Origin: Bacteroidetes bacterium UBA955
GTDB taxonomy: Bacteria; Bacteroidota; Bacteroidia; NS11-12g; UBA955
Direction of reading: 5' to 3'
DNA: 11,875 nt
Assembly: GCA_002293105.1 (NCBI GenBank)
Contig: DBCP01000008.1
Location: forward strand, 12,557-24,431
Part shown: piece after piece, positions 1-7,305 of the stretch
Layout of the letters: every line of letters begins with the position of its first letter
How positions within the stretch are numbered: position 1 is the first letter of the stretch
Notes under the pieces: generated by a model
What the model was told of the DNA's origin: nothing
Seen by the model: only the letters and a program-made list of their open reading frames with translations
Databases searched by the model: none
Made by a program: the position numbers and the translations under genes

Positions 1-857
1 CGCTTTTGGTTATAAAGATCGGCATATCGCTTGGGTAAATTAAAGGCACAGGGCTCACCCAAAAAGGGAACTGCATCCGCCCGAAACTCAGGATTTAAGT
101 TTCTCAAATCAGAGAGTCCAACACCAATTTTATCATTTAATACGGCGAAAGGAACCACCATGTTTACAGAAGTGACACCAACAGCATCGCTGCGTTCGAT
201 TGCAATGGGTTTGATGCCATATTGCTGGGCGTGATGAAGAACCGCCACTGCCGCATAAAACTGAATGATGGGCAATCGCTCTTCAGGTTCCAATGCTTCA
301 TAAATATGGGCAAAATCCAAATCGCCATCCAACGCGTGAATCACTTGATTCAAGCGAATTGGACCAATTCTAAATGCCGTTATCGCCTTTAGCCAATCAC
401 CGTAAATCACGTAAAGATCACGCAAGTATAAGCAAGCTGCCTCGGTAGATTTTTCAGGATCCCTGCGCTCATCAAACATCGCAGTCTGACGCAAATTGTA
501 TTTTTTACCAATGGTATAGCTCAAAGGCCACATCCCCGATGCACCACTCTCGTCGCGGTATCTTGGCTCATACCCTGAACTACCCGCTGGTATATACTTC
601 ACAAACCAAGGAAGTCCATATTTTAACGCAATTCGATCTATTCTATCGCCATAAAACTGCATTCGACCATAGAAAATTGATGTGCTTTCGTTTTCATTTT
701 TCAGCCAATCTGATACCGTTTGTTCGATGTCGTTGTTATAAAAGAAGGGCAAACCCCTCACTTCCAACGTTTTCAGACGCAATTGAACATCGTTCTGACC
801 TATGGCCAAACCGCACACCATGACCCATACTATGAAGATGCGAATTCTCAAACTCAT
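1..857 (-). CDS. Lytic-transglycosylase-like secreted protein, probably inactive, C-terminus cut by window edge
   Basis: The ORF opens with ATG at 857 and is still open at base 1, giving 285 residues and no stop. Its start overlaps the gatA stop as ATGA, so the two are probably translationally coupled. Residues 1-20 form a signal peptide (LRIR, then a hydrophobic run to about A18-G20-Q21), so the protein is exported. Residues about 75-175 match the SLT/MltD-type goose-lysozyme fold: GASGMW at 105-110, then DERRDPEKSTEAACLYLRDL from 129 and FRIGP at 162-166. Residues about 225-280 (LRNLNPEF, LPKRYADLY) resemble the LysM-like region that follows the domain in Bacteroidota homologues. Active members have ESGF, W-Q and AYNxGP; here these are S93-S94-G-Y, W110-P111 and A161-F162-R163. 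The catalytic Glu is therefore Ser. Family assignment is firm; loss of peptidoglycan cleavage is inferred from these substitutions. A role in binding glycan strands or scaffolding another hydrolase is possible. Confidence 0.85.
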   Translation of the reverse strand, partial: MSLRIRIFIVWVMVCGLAIGQNDVQLRLKTLEVRGLPFFYNNDIEQTVSDWLKNENESTSIFYGRMQFYGDRIDRIALKYGLPWFVKYIPAGSSGYEPRYRDESGASGMWPLSYTIGKKYNLRQTAMFDERRDPEKSTEAACLYLRDLYVIYGDWLKAITAFRIGPIRLNQVIHALDGDLDFAHIYEALEPEERLPIIQFYAAVAVLHHAQQYGIKPIAIERSDAVGVTSVNMVVPFAVLNDKIGVGLSDLRNLNPEFRADAVPFLGEPCAFNLPKRYADLYNQK

Positions 858-2278
858 CCCAGGGTTTCTTCCAACAATTTTGACAAGTCAAACAAGGTAT
901 TCTCTTCCAACAAACCTGTCATCAATTGAACGCCCATTGGCAGTCCAGATTGCGTTGTACCAGCGGGAATAGAAATCGCTGGGTTACCTGCCAAATTCGC
1001 CTGAACTGTCAACAAATCTGCCATATACATGGCCACAGGATCCGCTGCTTTTTCACCCAACTTAAAGGGTGGTGTACTTGTAGTTGGCAACAATATGGCA
1101 TCGGCATTGGCCAGCACCTTCTCCGTTTCAATTTGAATTACTCTGCGAACACGCTGCGCTTTGTCATAGTAAGCATCGTATTGATCACTGCTCAACACAA
1201 ACGTTCCCAACATGATTCTGCGCTTTACCTCTTCACCAAAACCTTCAGTGCGAGTCAATGTGTAAGTAGAATCTAAATCATGGGCCAATTCGCTGCGCTT
1301 ACCGTACAACATTCCGGAATATCGCGAAAAATTGCTCGATGCTTCAGCGGTAGTTAATACATAATACGCAGGCACCATATAATCCAATAACGGAAAATCA
1401 AAATAGGTGATTTCATGTCCTGCCACTTCCAACTTTGCAATCAAATCCAACATCATCGCCCTTACTTCGGGGTCGATACCTTCTTCTGCTACCGCTTGCT
1501 TCATGACAGCAAAACGCGCCTTCGCGGGGGCTGTTGGAACGGAATATTTGGGTGCTGGCTGTTGATATAAAGTAGCATCTTGTCCGTCAGGACCTGCCAT
1601 AATTTCTGTAAGTAAAACCACATCTTCCAGGGACTGAGCCATGGGGCCAATTTGGTCAAAGCTGGATGCGTAAGCCAACAAACCCCAGCGTGAAATCAAA
1701 CCGTAAGTGGGTTTGAATCCATAGATGCCGGTAAAGGCCGCTGGCTGTCGGATTGAACCACCCGTATCGCTGCCCAAAGCCGCATGGGCCATATGGGCTT
1801 GCACAGCTACGGCACTTCCACCTGAGGATCCACCTGGCACACGGGTATTGTCTGCTGCGTTTAATACTGGACCAAAGGCACTGTTTTCATTGCTTGCACC
1901 CATTGCAAATTCATCGCAGTTGGTACGACCGATGAAAATGGCATCTTCATCCAACAGACGTTGAACAACCGTGGCAGAATAAATCGAGGTAAATCCTTCC
2001 AAAATTTTGGAGGACGATCCCACGCGATGGTCTTTGTAAGCCAAAACATCTTTCAAGGCAATCACACAGCCCGCCAAACGGCCCGCTGTACCTGCTTTTA
2101 CCTTGGCGTCAATGGCTTGAGCCCTTTCGATGGCTTCATCTCCCCAAACCTCCAAAAAGGCGTTTAAGTGCTTATTTAATTCAATATTTTTTAGGTAATA
2201 ATCTACCAGAGACACACATGAAATGTGGCCTGCGTTCAGGTCTTCCCGAATTACTGAAATCCGGCTGTAGTGCTTCAA
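854..2278 (-). CDS. gatA: Aspartyl/glutamyl-tRNA amidotransferase subunit A
   Basis: This is the 474-residue amidase subunit of the GatCAB complex. It releases ammonia from glutamine, which GatB uses to convert Glu-tRNA(Gln) (or Asp-tRNA(Asn)) to the amidated form in the cytoplasm. The amidase-signature catalytic triad is intact: Lys76 in ALKDV, cis-Ser151 in the GGSSGGS stretch, and nucleophile Ser175 in GSDTGGSIRQP. These correspond with an offset of three to the known K79/S154/S178 of the Staphylococcus aureus enzyme. Length is normal for GatA. The start is TTG at 2278; no ATG is available before conserved sequence, and AAGGAG lies five bases upstream. gatB and gatC are not in this window, which is common because gat genes are often scattered in Bacteroidota. 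It sits three bases after the tatA stop and overlaps the next gene by four bases, so tatA, gatA and the transglycosylase-like gene probably share a transcript. A generic amidase is much less likely given the N-terminal and active-site match. Confidence 0.96.
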   Translation of the reverse strand: MKHYSRISVIREDLNAGHISCVSLVDYYLKNIELNKHLNAFLEVWGDEAIERAQAIDAKVKAGTAGRLAGCVIALKDVLAYKDHRVGSSSKILEGFTSIYSATVVQRLLDEDAIFIGRTNCDEFAMGASNENSAFGPVLNAADNTRVPGGSSGGSAVAVQAHMAHAALGSDTGGSIRQPAAFTGIYGFKPTYGLISRWGLLAYASSFDQIGPMAQSLEDVVLLTEIMAGPDGQDATLYQQPAPKYSVPTAPAKARFAVMKQAVAEEGIDPEVRAMMLDLIAKLEVAGHEITYFDFPLLDYMVPAYYVLTTAEASSNFSRYSGMLYGKRSELAHDLDSTYTLTRTEGFGEEVKRRIMLGTFVLSSDQYDAYYDKAQRVRRVIQIETEKVLANADAILLPTTSTPPFKLGEKAADPVAMYMADLLTVQANLAGNPAISIPAGTTQSGLPMGVQLMTGLLEENTLFDLSKLLEETLG

Positions 2279-2280
2279 GA

Positions 2281-2493
2281 TTACTCCTTGTTCTCTTTGG
2301 GGTCCTCGTTCATTCCTTTGCGAATTTCGTTGCCAACATTGTTCTTGGCGTCTTGAAATTCTCTTACACCACGGCCTAAACCGCGCATCAGCTCAGGAAT
2401 CTTTTTGCCGCCGAAAAGCAACAAAACGAGTACCAAAATCCAAATCCACTCTTGTCCACCCATACCAAATACTAATAAATGAAACGTGCTCAT
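2281..2493 (-). CDS. tatA: Sec-independent protein translocase subunit TatA
   Basis: This 70-residue protein has the complete TatA/Hcf106 layout. A short N-terminal region leads into one membrane helix (about 15-28, [13 protein letters not shown]), then the FG hinge at 27-28 and GGKKIPEL, then an amphipathic helix with [13 protein letters not shown] (37-49), and finally a charged tail rich in Lys, Glu and Asp. TatA oligomerises in the inner membrane with TatC to move folded proteins bearing twin-arginine signals. tatC is not in this window, so the translocase must be completed from elsewhere. The start at 2493 gives the usual short extracytoplasmic N-terminus; ATG at residue 11 is a possible but less typical start. 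A TATTTTTG box lies seven bases before the ATG. gatA follows after three bases. TatA cannot be separated from TatE/TatB by sequence alone, but the short length favours TatA/E. Confidence 0.95.
   Translation of the reverse strand: MSTFHLLVFGMGGQEWIWILVLVLLLFGGKKIPELMRGLGRGVREFQDAKNNVGNEIRKGMNEDPKENKE
2284..2289 (-). promoter_or_regulatory. Shine-Dalgarno sequence AAGGAG for the gatA TTG start
   Basis: Read on the minus strand, AAGGAG is followed by TAATC and then TTG (2278-2276). The motif overlaps the last codons of tatA and its TAA stop (2283-2281). A near-perfect anti-16S match is unusual here, because most other starts in the window have none. It supports TTG as the true gatA initiator and suggests ribosomes re-initiate directly after tatA. 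Confidence 0.75.
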
Positions 2494-2618
2494 TGCCCTT
2501 CAAAAATACGATAAAACTGCGAGGGATGCACCCTTTTTTCTACTTTGCCACCAAACTGGCACTATTCTTTAAGAACCCCACGATAGAAAGGTATACTTCA
2601 ATGCATGATTCAAAGGCG
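2494..2618. other. Intergenic spacer between the Fe-S protein gene and tatA
   Basis: At about 125 bases this is the longest non-coding gap in the window. It contains a small inverted repeat at 2545-2560 (TGCCA/TGGCA arms, six-base loop), a short TTCTT/AAGAA palindrome beside it, and the candidate tatA -7 box. On the minus strand the repeat is followed by purines, not a T run, so I do not call it a terminator. No small ORF with credible features was seen. Confidence 0.6.
2501..2508 (-). promoter_or_regulatory. Candidate Bacteroidota -7 box upstream of tatA
   Basis: On the minus strand this reads TATTTTTG, a full match to the Bacteroidota TAnnTTTG element. No TTTG-like -33 element is visible at the usual 19-21 base spacing. 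The box is only seven bases from the ATG, implying a very short leader if used. It would drive tatA, gatA and the transglycosylase-like gene. Confidence 0.4.
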
Positions 2619-3941
2619 TTAACCTTGTGTCCAATTGGCTTTGTCCATCTGGTTGAACTGCCAAGGGGCACCATTGTTTTCCAAATTGGTAAACATATTG
2701 TTCAACTCACTGGGAGCAGCACTTTTTTCCATCACCTGGTATTGACGCATTTGAACAATGATGTCGACAGGGTTGATGTTGACCGGACAAGCCTCAGCGC
2801 AAGCGTTACAGGTGGTACACGCCCACAACTCTTCGGCTGATACGTATGAATGTAGGTCTTTGCCATCTTCGAAGCGACCTTCCACGGGTGTTCCTGCCTT
2901 TTTCGCCGCATCGATACCACGACCCACTTCTTCCAGACGATCACGGGTATCCATCATCACTTTTCTTGGCGATAGGAGCTTCCCGGTTTGATTGGCGGGG
3001 CATACACTGCTACAACGACCGCATTCGGTACATGTGTAAGCATCCATCAAATTTTTCCATGTCAAATCCTGTACATCTTTGGCACCAAAACCCGCGGGGG
3101 GTTCGTATCCATCCGGCGGCTGCGCCGCCGGATCCATCATCAATTTAACCTCCGTAGTAACATAATCCAAGTTCTCGAAAGAACCCTTTGGCTTCAACGG
3201 CGTGTAATACACATTCGGAAAACTCATGATGATATGCCAATGCTTACTGTAAGGCACATAATTCAAAAACACCACAATCCCCACAAAATGAAACCACCAA
3301 CACAATCGCTCGATCATATGAACCGACCCATCACTGAATCCGCTAAAAAATCCCACCAAATACTGACTCACCGGGAAACTGCCATGCCCCTCCATCAATT
3401 CCTTATTCACCAACACCTGCTCCGCCGCATTCATCATTAATAAAGCACCCATCAACACAATCTCAACCACCAAAATGATCGTCGCATCTTTCATCGGCCA
3501 TCCCTTCAATTCATTCATTTGTAATCGTGGTACCTTAGTCACAAACCTGCGGGCCAAAAACACCACACAAGCAACCACAACCCCAAAAGCCAAAATCTCA
3601 AAAAAGCCGATCGCCACATCATAAATCGAACCCAGATAATGCGCAAAAAAACGGTGCGTGCCCAACAATCCATCAATCAAAATCTCCAAAACCTCAATGT
3701 TGATCAACACAAAACCCACGTAAATCAATATGTGAAAAAATCCGGCTACCGGACGTTTAACCATCTTGCTCTGTCCCATCGCCACCCACAACATCTGCTT
3801 CCAGCGCGCCGAGGGATTGTCTGATAGATCCTGCTCCTTACCCAAAAAAATATTTCTGCGGATGAACTTCACCCGACCGGCGAATATCCAACTTCCAATG
3901 CCCAAAATTAGGGCAAAAATCACTTGTGATAGGATTCCCAT
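2619..3941 (-). CDS. Membrane cytochrome-b-like / dicluster 4Fe-4S oxidoreductase subunit (HdrC/NarI-like fusion)
   Basis: This 440-residue protein has two parts. The N-terminal half (about 1-240) holds around five membrane segments (near 4-20, 68-90, 108-130, 152-172, 212-230) with histidines in or beside them (H70, H101, H218, H234, H236). This fits a NarI-like b-haem quinone module. The C-terminal half carries two cubane motifs: C304-C307-C310-C314-P and C375-C378-C381-C385-P. That is the dicluster ferredoxin layout of heterodisulfide-reductase subunit C. It probably passes electrons between the quinone pool and a partner Fe-S protein; donor and acceptor cannot be read from sequence. In many Bacteroidota the next gene encodes a CCG-domain (HdrB-like) partner, but here tatA follows after 125 bases. 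A proline-rich linker at about 271-284 is encoded by a GC-rich perfect palindrome. The ATG at 3941 begins directly at the first membrane segment and has no Shine-Dalgarno sequence. Confidence 0.87.
   Translation of the reverse strand: MGILSQVIFALILGIGSWIFAGRVKFIRRNIFLGKEQDLSDNPSARWKQMLWVAMGQSKMVKRPVAGFFHILIYVGFVLINIEVLEILIDGLLGTHRFFAHYLGSIYDVAIGFFEILAFGVVVACVVFLARRFVTKVPRLQMNELKGWPMKDATIILVVEIVLMGALLMMNAAEQVLVNKELMEGHGSFPVSQYLVGFFSGFSDGSVHMIERLCWWFHFVGIVVFLNYVPYSKHWHIIMSFPNVYYTPLKPKGSFENLDYVTTEVKLMMDPAAQPPDGYEPPAGFGAKDVQDLTWKNLMDAYTCTECGRCSSVCPANQTGKLLSPRKVMMDTRDRLEEVGRGIDAAKKAGTPVEGRFEDGKDLHSYVSAEELWACTTCNACAEACPVNINPVDIIVQMRQYQVMEKSAAPSELNNMFTNLENNGAPWQFNQMDKANWTQG
3111..3133. repeat. Perfect GC-rich hairpin inside the Fe-S protein gene
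   Basis: Arms ATCCGGCGGC (3111-3120) and GCCGCCGGAT (3124-3133) are exact reverse complements around a three-base loop TGC. The hairpin encodes the PAAQPPDG linker between the membrane and Fe-S halves. All but four of its bases are G or C, in sharp contrast with the surroundings. It could be an inserted palindromic element, a transcript hairpin or a codon coincidence. Confidence 0.8.
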
Positions 3942-4013
3942 TGGTTGCGAAATTAATCAAATAACCGCATTCTATCCATTTCCAAAAGCAGATCGCCCCG
4001 CAAATGTCCATTT

Positions 4014-6131
4014 TTACGGAATGCTAGGATTTACCAACCCGTATACATCGCCATTCCCCTCCCAAAATGTGCAAGCTATCCTCCGAACACACACCGGATG
4101 CTTTCCCGCGTTGTCGATAAACACCTGCAACTGATACCCTTCCCCCACGCAACCATGATTCCGCCAAGCACCCCAGGGCACATCCACCAGCCGTCCCGAC
4201 AAATACAATTTTACCACACACAAAGAGTCCTCAACCCTCGCCACCTCGTCCACACGATAATCCATATCGCCCAAGCCCCGATCCAAAAACCGAACCTGCT
4301 TGCCGCTGCCATCATTTACTGTAACCACCAACCGCAAATCTTGCGCTTTAAGCAGCTCCTTCCTTACTACAATCTCAGCCTCCGCCACAAATTCTGCCTC
4401 GTAACGCTTGGGTCCCAACGAATCCAGTGCCGACAAACAGACTGGAAAATACTGTTCGGTTGACATCGGTGTCTCGTGCATCTCAATTTCTCCCAACACA
4501 GAGACTATTTCTTCGCGATACAAAGGACGCTTGCCCCGGCCTTGCCTGGAAAAGTGCATGACGTGATACCCCGGCCCCATCGCCTCGCGCACCAAAGACG
4601 GAAAAGCCTCTTGAATCCAAACCCGCAGCATCGGGTCCATGCCCACCATGTTAACATAATAAAAATTATCGCCGCGAACAGCGCCTAATTTTCGGCGAAA
4701 CAAGCCGTAATCATCCGTTTCCTCCCTAAAATAGCGAACCTTACCCCCGCGTTTTTGCCATGTTCCCATGTCCCATCCCAACGAGGAAGCATGAAATTCC
4801 ATGAAAAATGGCTCAAATCCGTACACCCACATCTCCGCCGAATCACCCACTAACATGGTTTTTTCTTGGCCCGAATGTCCCGTTTCCAAATCGTCCAGCC
4901 CCCATTGCTGAAATGTCCGCACCGCCGCGTCGTATGATTGATTCCCAAATTGCGACAAATGCCTGCGCTCGGCGATTAGCACATAGATATTCACCAATAG
5001 AGTGAGGATCAACAAACCCATTCTCCAGCGGATACTTACCCATTCTCTATCCACCCACCATGACAGTGCCAACAAACCAAACGGAAATGAAAACAGCAAC
5101 ACAGAGTCCTGAAAAACAGGAGCCCTGTAGATCGAATACGCAAAGGCAATACCCATTGGCAACAAATACAGAAACAACACCGTGAACCACGCTTTGCGTG
5201 GTGCGACCCCCACAATCTTGGCACCTAATACCTCGTCCATCGCCACCGAACGCCTTTTACGCATCCATCCAAAGGCAAACAAACCGCCGCCAACCAGTGC
5301 CCACAATATCCAAACCCACACACTGTATCCAACCGAATACAACACATGCTTTCCGAGGGTTGACCATGTTGGAACCGACAGCCATCCCGGACTTCCCACT
5401 TGCAAATGATGCATAAATATACCCAGCTGATGAGAATAAAATGCCACCATCAACGCCCATGGCCAAAGGTATCTCAACCAATACTTGATTGGGAGCCAGA
5501 ACAAGCCCGCCACAAAAAGCAGACCCAATATCAATCCGTTAAAATAGTGGTTTGATGCACCCAAATACCCCGCCAACGCCAGCAAAACCATCGGCTTAAA
5601 TAAATCCTGCAGCCGCGGAGAATCGCCCCAACAAAGTGCTACCCAGCGCAGCCAAACATAAAAGGCCCACAGCGATAACAGCAACCCTGGCGCATACGGA
5701 CGAGCAATCTCGCTATACATCACCGGAAACTGCAACGTAGCCAACATCGCGGCTGCCATCAAACCCGCCCACGGCCGATTCAAACGCATACCGATGTGCA
5801 CCATCAACATCACAGACCCCAATCCACACAACAAAAAAGGCAATTTTACCACCCAAACAGCCGTACCAAACCAATGGGTCCAATACCATAAAAATACCTG
5901 CACCAACATCGGATGTCCATCATTCCAAACCACCTCATTCAACAAAGCATCCAAACCCGACACCTGCAAACGCATCAAAGCGGAAGTTTCATCATTGGTA
6001 AGGGGTAGGGAAAACAACCACCCAAAACGCAACACAATGGTCACAATAACCACCGCCAATACCCCATAAACAAACCATTGTTGCGGACTTTTTACCAACG
6101 GATTCCTGCTATTTGGTCCGTCCGCCATCAT
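4014..6131 (-). CDS. GT39/PMT-like integral membrane glycosyltransferase with extracytoplasmic C-terminal domain
   Basis: This 705-residue protein has a membrane-rich N-terminal part (about 20-390, roughly ten hydrophobic segments) and a soluble C-terminal part (390-705). GT-C features are visible. N46-D47-E48 follows the first membrane helix, where the catalytic acid of PMT/ArnT-type enzymes lies. WNDGHPML at 69-76 resembles the family's HPPL segment, and SEIARPYAP at 140-148 matches its ARPYA motif. Such enzymes transfer a sugar from a polyprenyl-phosphate donor to an acceptor outside the membrane. Residues about 560-690 look like alternating beta strands ending in VFIDNAGKHPVCVRRI, suggesting a jelly-roll or carbohydrate-binding-like fold; that is inference. 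It is longer than many GT39 enzymes because of this tail. The start ATG overlaps the upstream deacetylase stop as TAATG, and a second ATG follows immediately. It is the last gene of the antiterminator-deacetylase-glycosyltransferase block. Donor and acceptor are unknown. Confidence 0.8.
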   Translation of the reverse strand: MMADGPNSRNPLVKSPQQWFVYGVLAVVIVTIVLRFGWLFSLPLTNDETSALMRLQVSGLDALLNEVVWNDGHPMLVQVFLWYWTHWFGTAVWVVKLPFLLCGLGSVMLMVHIGMRLNRPWAGLMAAAMLATLQFPVMYSEIARPYAPGLLLSLWAFYVWLRWVALCWGDSPRLQDLFKPMVLLALAGYLGASNHYFNGLILGLLFVAGLFWLPIKYWLRYLWPWALMVAFYSHQLGIFMHHLQVGSPGWLSVPTWSTLGKHVLYSVGYSVWVWILWALVGGGLFAFGWMRKRRSVAMDEVLGAKIVGVAPRKAWFTVLFLYLLPMGIAFAYSIYRAPVFQDSVLLFSFPFGLLALSWWVDREWVSIRWRMGLLILTLLVNIYVLIAERRHLSQFGNQSYDAAVRTFQQWGLDDLETGHSGQEKTMLVGDSAEMWVYGFEPFFMEFHASSLGWDMGTWQKRGGKVRYFREETDDYGLFRRKLGAVRGDNFYYVNMVGMDPMLRVWIQEAFPSLVREAMGPGYHVMHFSRQGRGKRPLYREEIVSVLGEIEMHETPMSTEQYFPVCLSALDSLGPKRYEAEFVAEAEIVVRKELLKAQDLRLVVTVNDGSGKQVRFLDRGLGDMDYRVDEVARVEDSLCVVKLYLSGRLVDVPWGAWRNHGCVGEGYQLQVFIDNAGKHPVCVRRIACTFWEGNGDVYGLVNPSIP

Positions 6132-6763
6132 TACTCAGATATCATGCGCACTACCTCAAAAACCTCCGCATATCTTCGCGATACTTGCACGCCCCGCATT
6201 CGCAATTGGCTGCGCAAAAACTCTTCGTTGGCGTAGGGTCTATGGGCTTGGCTTTTGTATTTGCCCAATGCATTTACTTTGGCTTGTGCATCCTCTTCGC
6301 TCACCACTTCAAAAGCCGCTGTATTAAAATTCAAATTATTCCATGGCAGTTCATAGCAAAAAACATTGCAAAACTTGAATGCGCGCAAAGCTTCTTCAGC
6401 CATTGTTTTGTGGTCTTGATGGATATCATGCAGACAAGGCATCAACACGGTATCGGGTTTCAAATCTTCACGCAACCGAATCAAATCATCCAAAATTTCC
6501 TGTCGGCGATAGTTGAAGGTTCTCACTTCATAGCGATACAAAAACAAATTATTGGGGTCAATACCCAATGCTGCAGTGGCCTCTTTGACCTCATGGATCA
6601 GAATGTCTTTGGGAAAGCCCTCAATCACACTCTGTTCACAAGCACTGAACGCAGCATAATAAACCTTTTTACCCTCACGTATGAGTTTGGCAATGGTGGC
6701 GCCACAGCCCAATTCCGCATCATCCGTATGCGGCGATAGCAATAAAATTGTGTTTCCTACCAT
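6131..6763 (-). CDS. PIG-L/LmbE family zinc N-deacetylase
   Basis: This 210-residue cytoplasmic protein has the metal site of the PIG-L family. SPHTDDAELGCG (10-21) corresponds to the PHPDDxxLGCG motif, with H12 and D15 as expected zinc ligands and D14 as general base. LHDIHQDH (111-118) supplies the third ligand through the HxxH pair H112/H115. Members remove an N-acetyl group from GlcNAc-linked substrates, as in glycolipid, bacillithiol or mycothiol precursors. The usual Pro in PHPDD is Thr here, which is tolerated in the family. Bacillithiol BshB1 of Bacteroidota is typically longer with a different N-terminus, so I do not use that name. The gene overlaps the antiterminator upstream by seven bases and the glycosyltransferase downstream by TAATG, so all three are surely co-expressed. 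A role in preparing or modifying an amino sugar for the neighbouring transferase is inferred from context. Confidence 0.88.
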   Translation of the reverse strand: MVGNTILLLSPHTDDAELGCGATIAKLIREGKKVYYAAFSACEQSVIEGFPKDILIHEVKEATAALGIDPNNLFLYRYEVRTFNYRRQEILDDLIRLREDLKPDTVLMPCLHDIHQDHKTMAEEALRAFKFCNVFCYELPWNNLNFNTAAFEVVSEEDAQAKVNALGKYKSQAHRPYANEEFLRSQLRMRGVQVSRRYAEVFEVVRMISE

Positions 6764-7299
6764 AATGCTTTGTCGCGGTCTTTGCTTTTCTTTTTCAATT
6801 TTAACACTTCCCGCGGTAAATTTACCCTATAACTGCTTGATAATCCTTCTACTGAGACAATTACATACACTTCATCTTCGGTATAATGAACCTCCACTTC
6901 CTCACCTTTGAACGGACCATCCAACACTTCCGCCAAATCACCGAGCTCTAGTCGAACCGACATATCCTGTTGTTGAATCTGATACCCTTTTTCAATCAAA
7001 CGCTGTATCAAATCAACATCTTTTTCGGGAACCAAGGCATCTTTACCATTATATCGCAAAAACTTCACTACACCAGGCACTTGCAAAACCAAATCGCGCT
7101 GAATTTCAGTGGGACGAACAAATATATACGCGTTGAAAAGGGGCATTTCTACCCACTTCTTTCTATCACTCCACACCCTTAGCTTATTCACCAACGGCAA
7201 ATAGTGCTCAATATTCCTTTGAGTTAAATAGGCCGATACCTTTTTTTCTTGCCTACTCGCACAGTAAATGACTTTCCAAGGATTCTTCTCTGCTTCCAT
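6757..7299 (-). CDS. UpxY-like NusG-family transcription antiterminator
   Basis: This 180-residue NusG paralogue has the two expected domains. The N-terminal NGN domain (about 7-105) opens with WKVIYCASRQEKKVSAYL, includes the SDRKKWVEMPLFNAYIFV segment, and has LQVPGVVKFLRYNGK at 72-86. The C-terminal KOW domain (about 117-165) has LGDLAEVLDGPFKGEEVEV. This is the pattern of UpxY proteins, which in Bacteroides load onto RNA polymerase in the 5' leader of capsule operons and let it read through the operon. It differs from housekeeping NusG in length and in the WSDR/PLF segment. It starts only six bases after the flavoprotein stop, with no promoter or long leader of its own, and overlaps the deacetylase by seven bases. 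Its likely targets are the following glycan genes, but a site for its recruitment was not identified. The C-terminus is strongly basic (LKLKKKSKDRDK). Confidence 0.88.
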   Translation of the reverse strand: MEAEKNPWKVIYCASRQEKKVSAYLTQRNIEHYLPLVNKLRVWSDRKKWVEMPLFNAYIFVRPTEIQRDLVLQVPGVVKFLRYNGKDALVPEKDVDLIQRLIEKGYQIQQQDMSVRLELGDLAEVLDGPFKGEEVEVHYTEDEVYVIVSVEGLSSSYRVNLPREVLKLKKKSKDRDKALW

Positions 7300-7305
7300 T
7301 TAATT

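Noticed and set aside
2545..2560. Hairpin as a terminator after the Fe-S protein gene
   Set aside because: The stem is only five base pairs and is followed on the transcribed strand by purines, not a T run.
2493..2840. Plus-strand frame spanning the tatA upstream gap
   Set aside because: Most of it is antisense to the Fe-S protein and the remainder is the intergenic spacer; no promoter, start context or family match is visible.
6113..6739. A 208-codon plus-strand open frame
   Set aside because: It lies opposite the PIG-L deacetylase gene, which has intact metal-binding motifs; the plus-strand translation has no recognisable domain or sensible composition.
6131..6763. Calling the deacetylase BshB1 of bacillithiol synthesis
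   Set aside because: Its N-terminal sequence and length differ from typical Bacteroidota BshB1 and no other bacillithiol gene is nearby; glycan context fits better.
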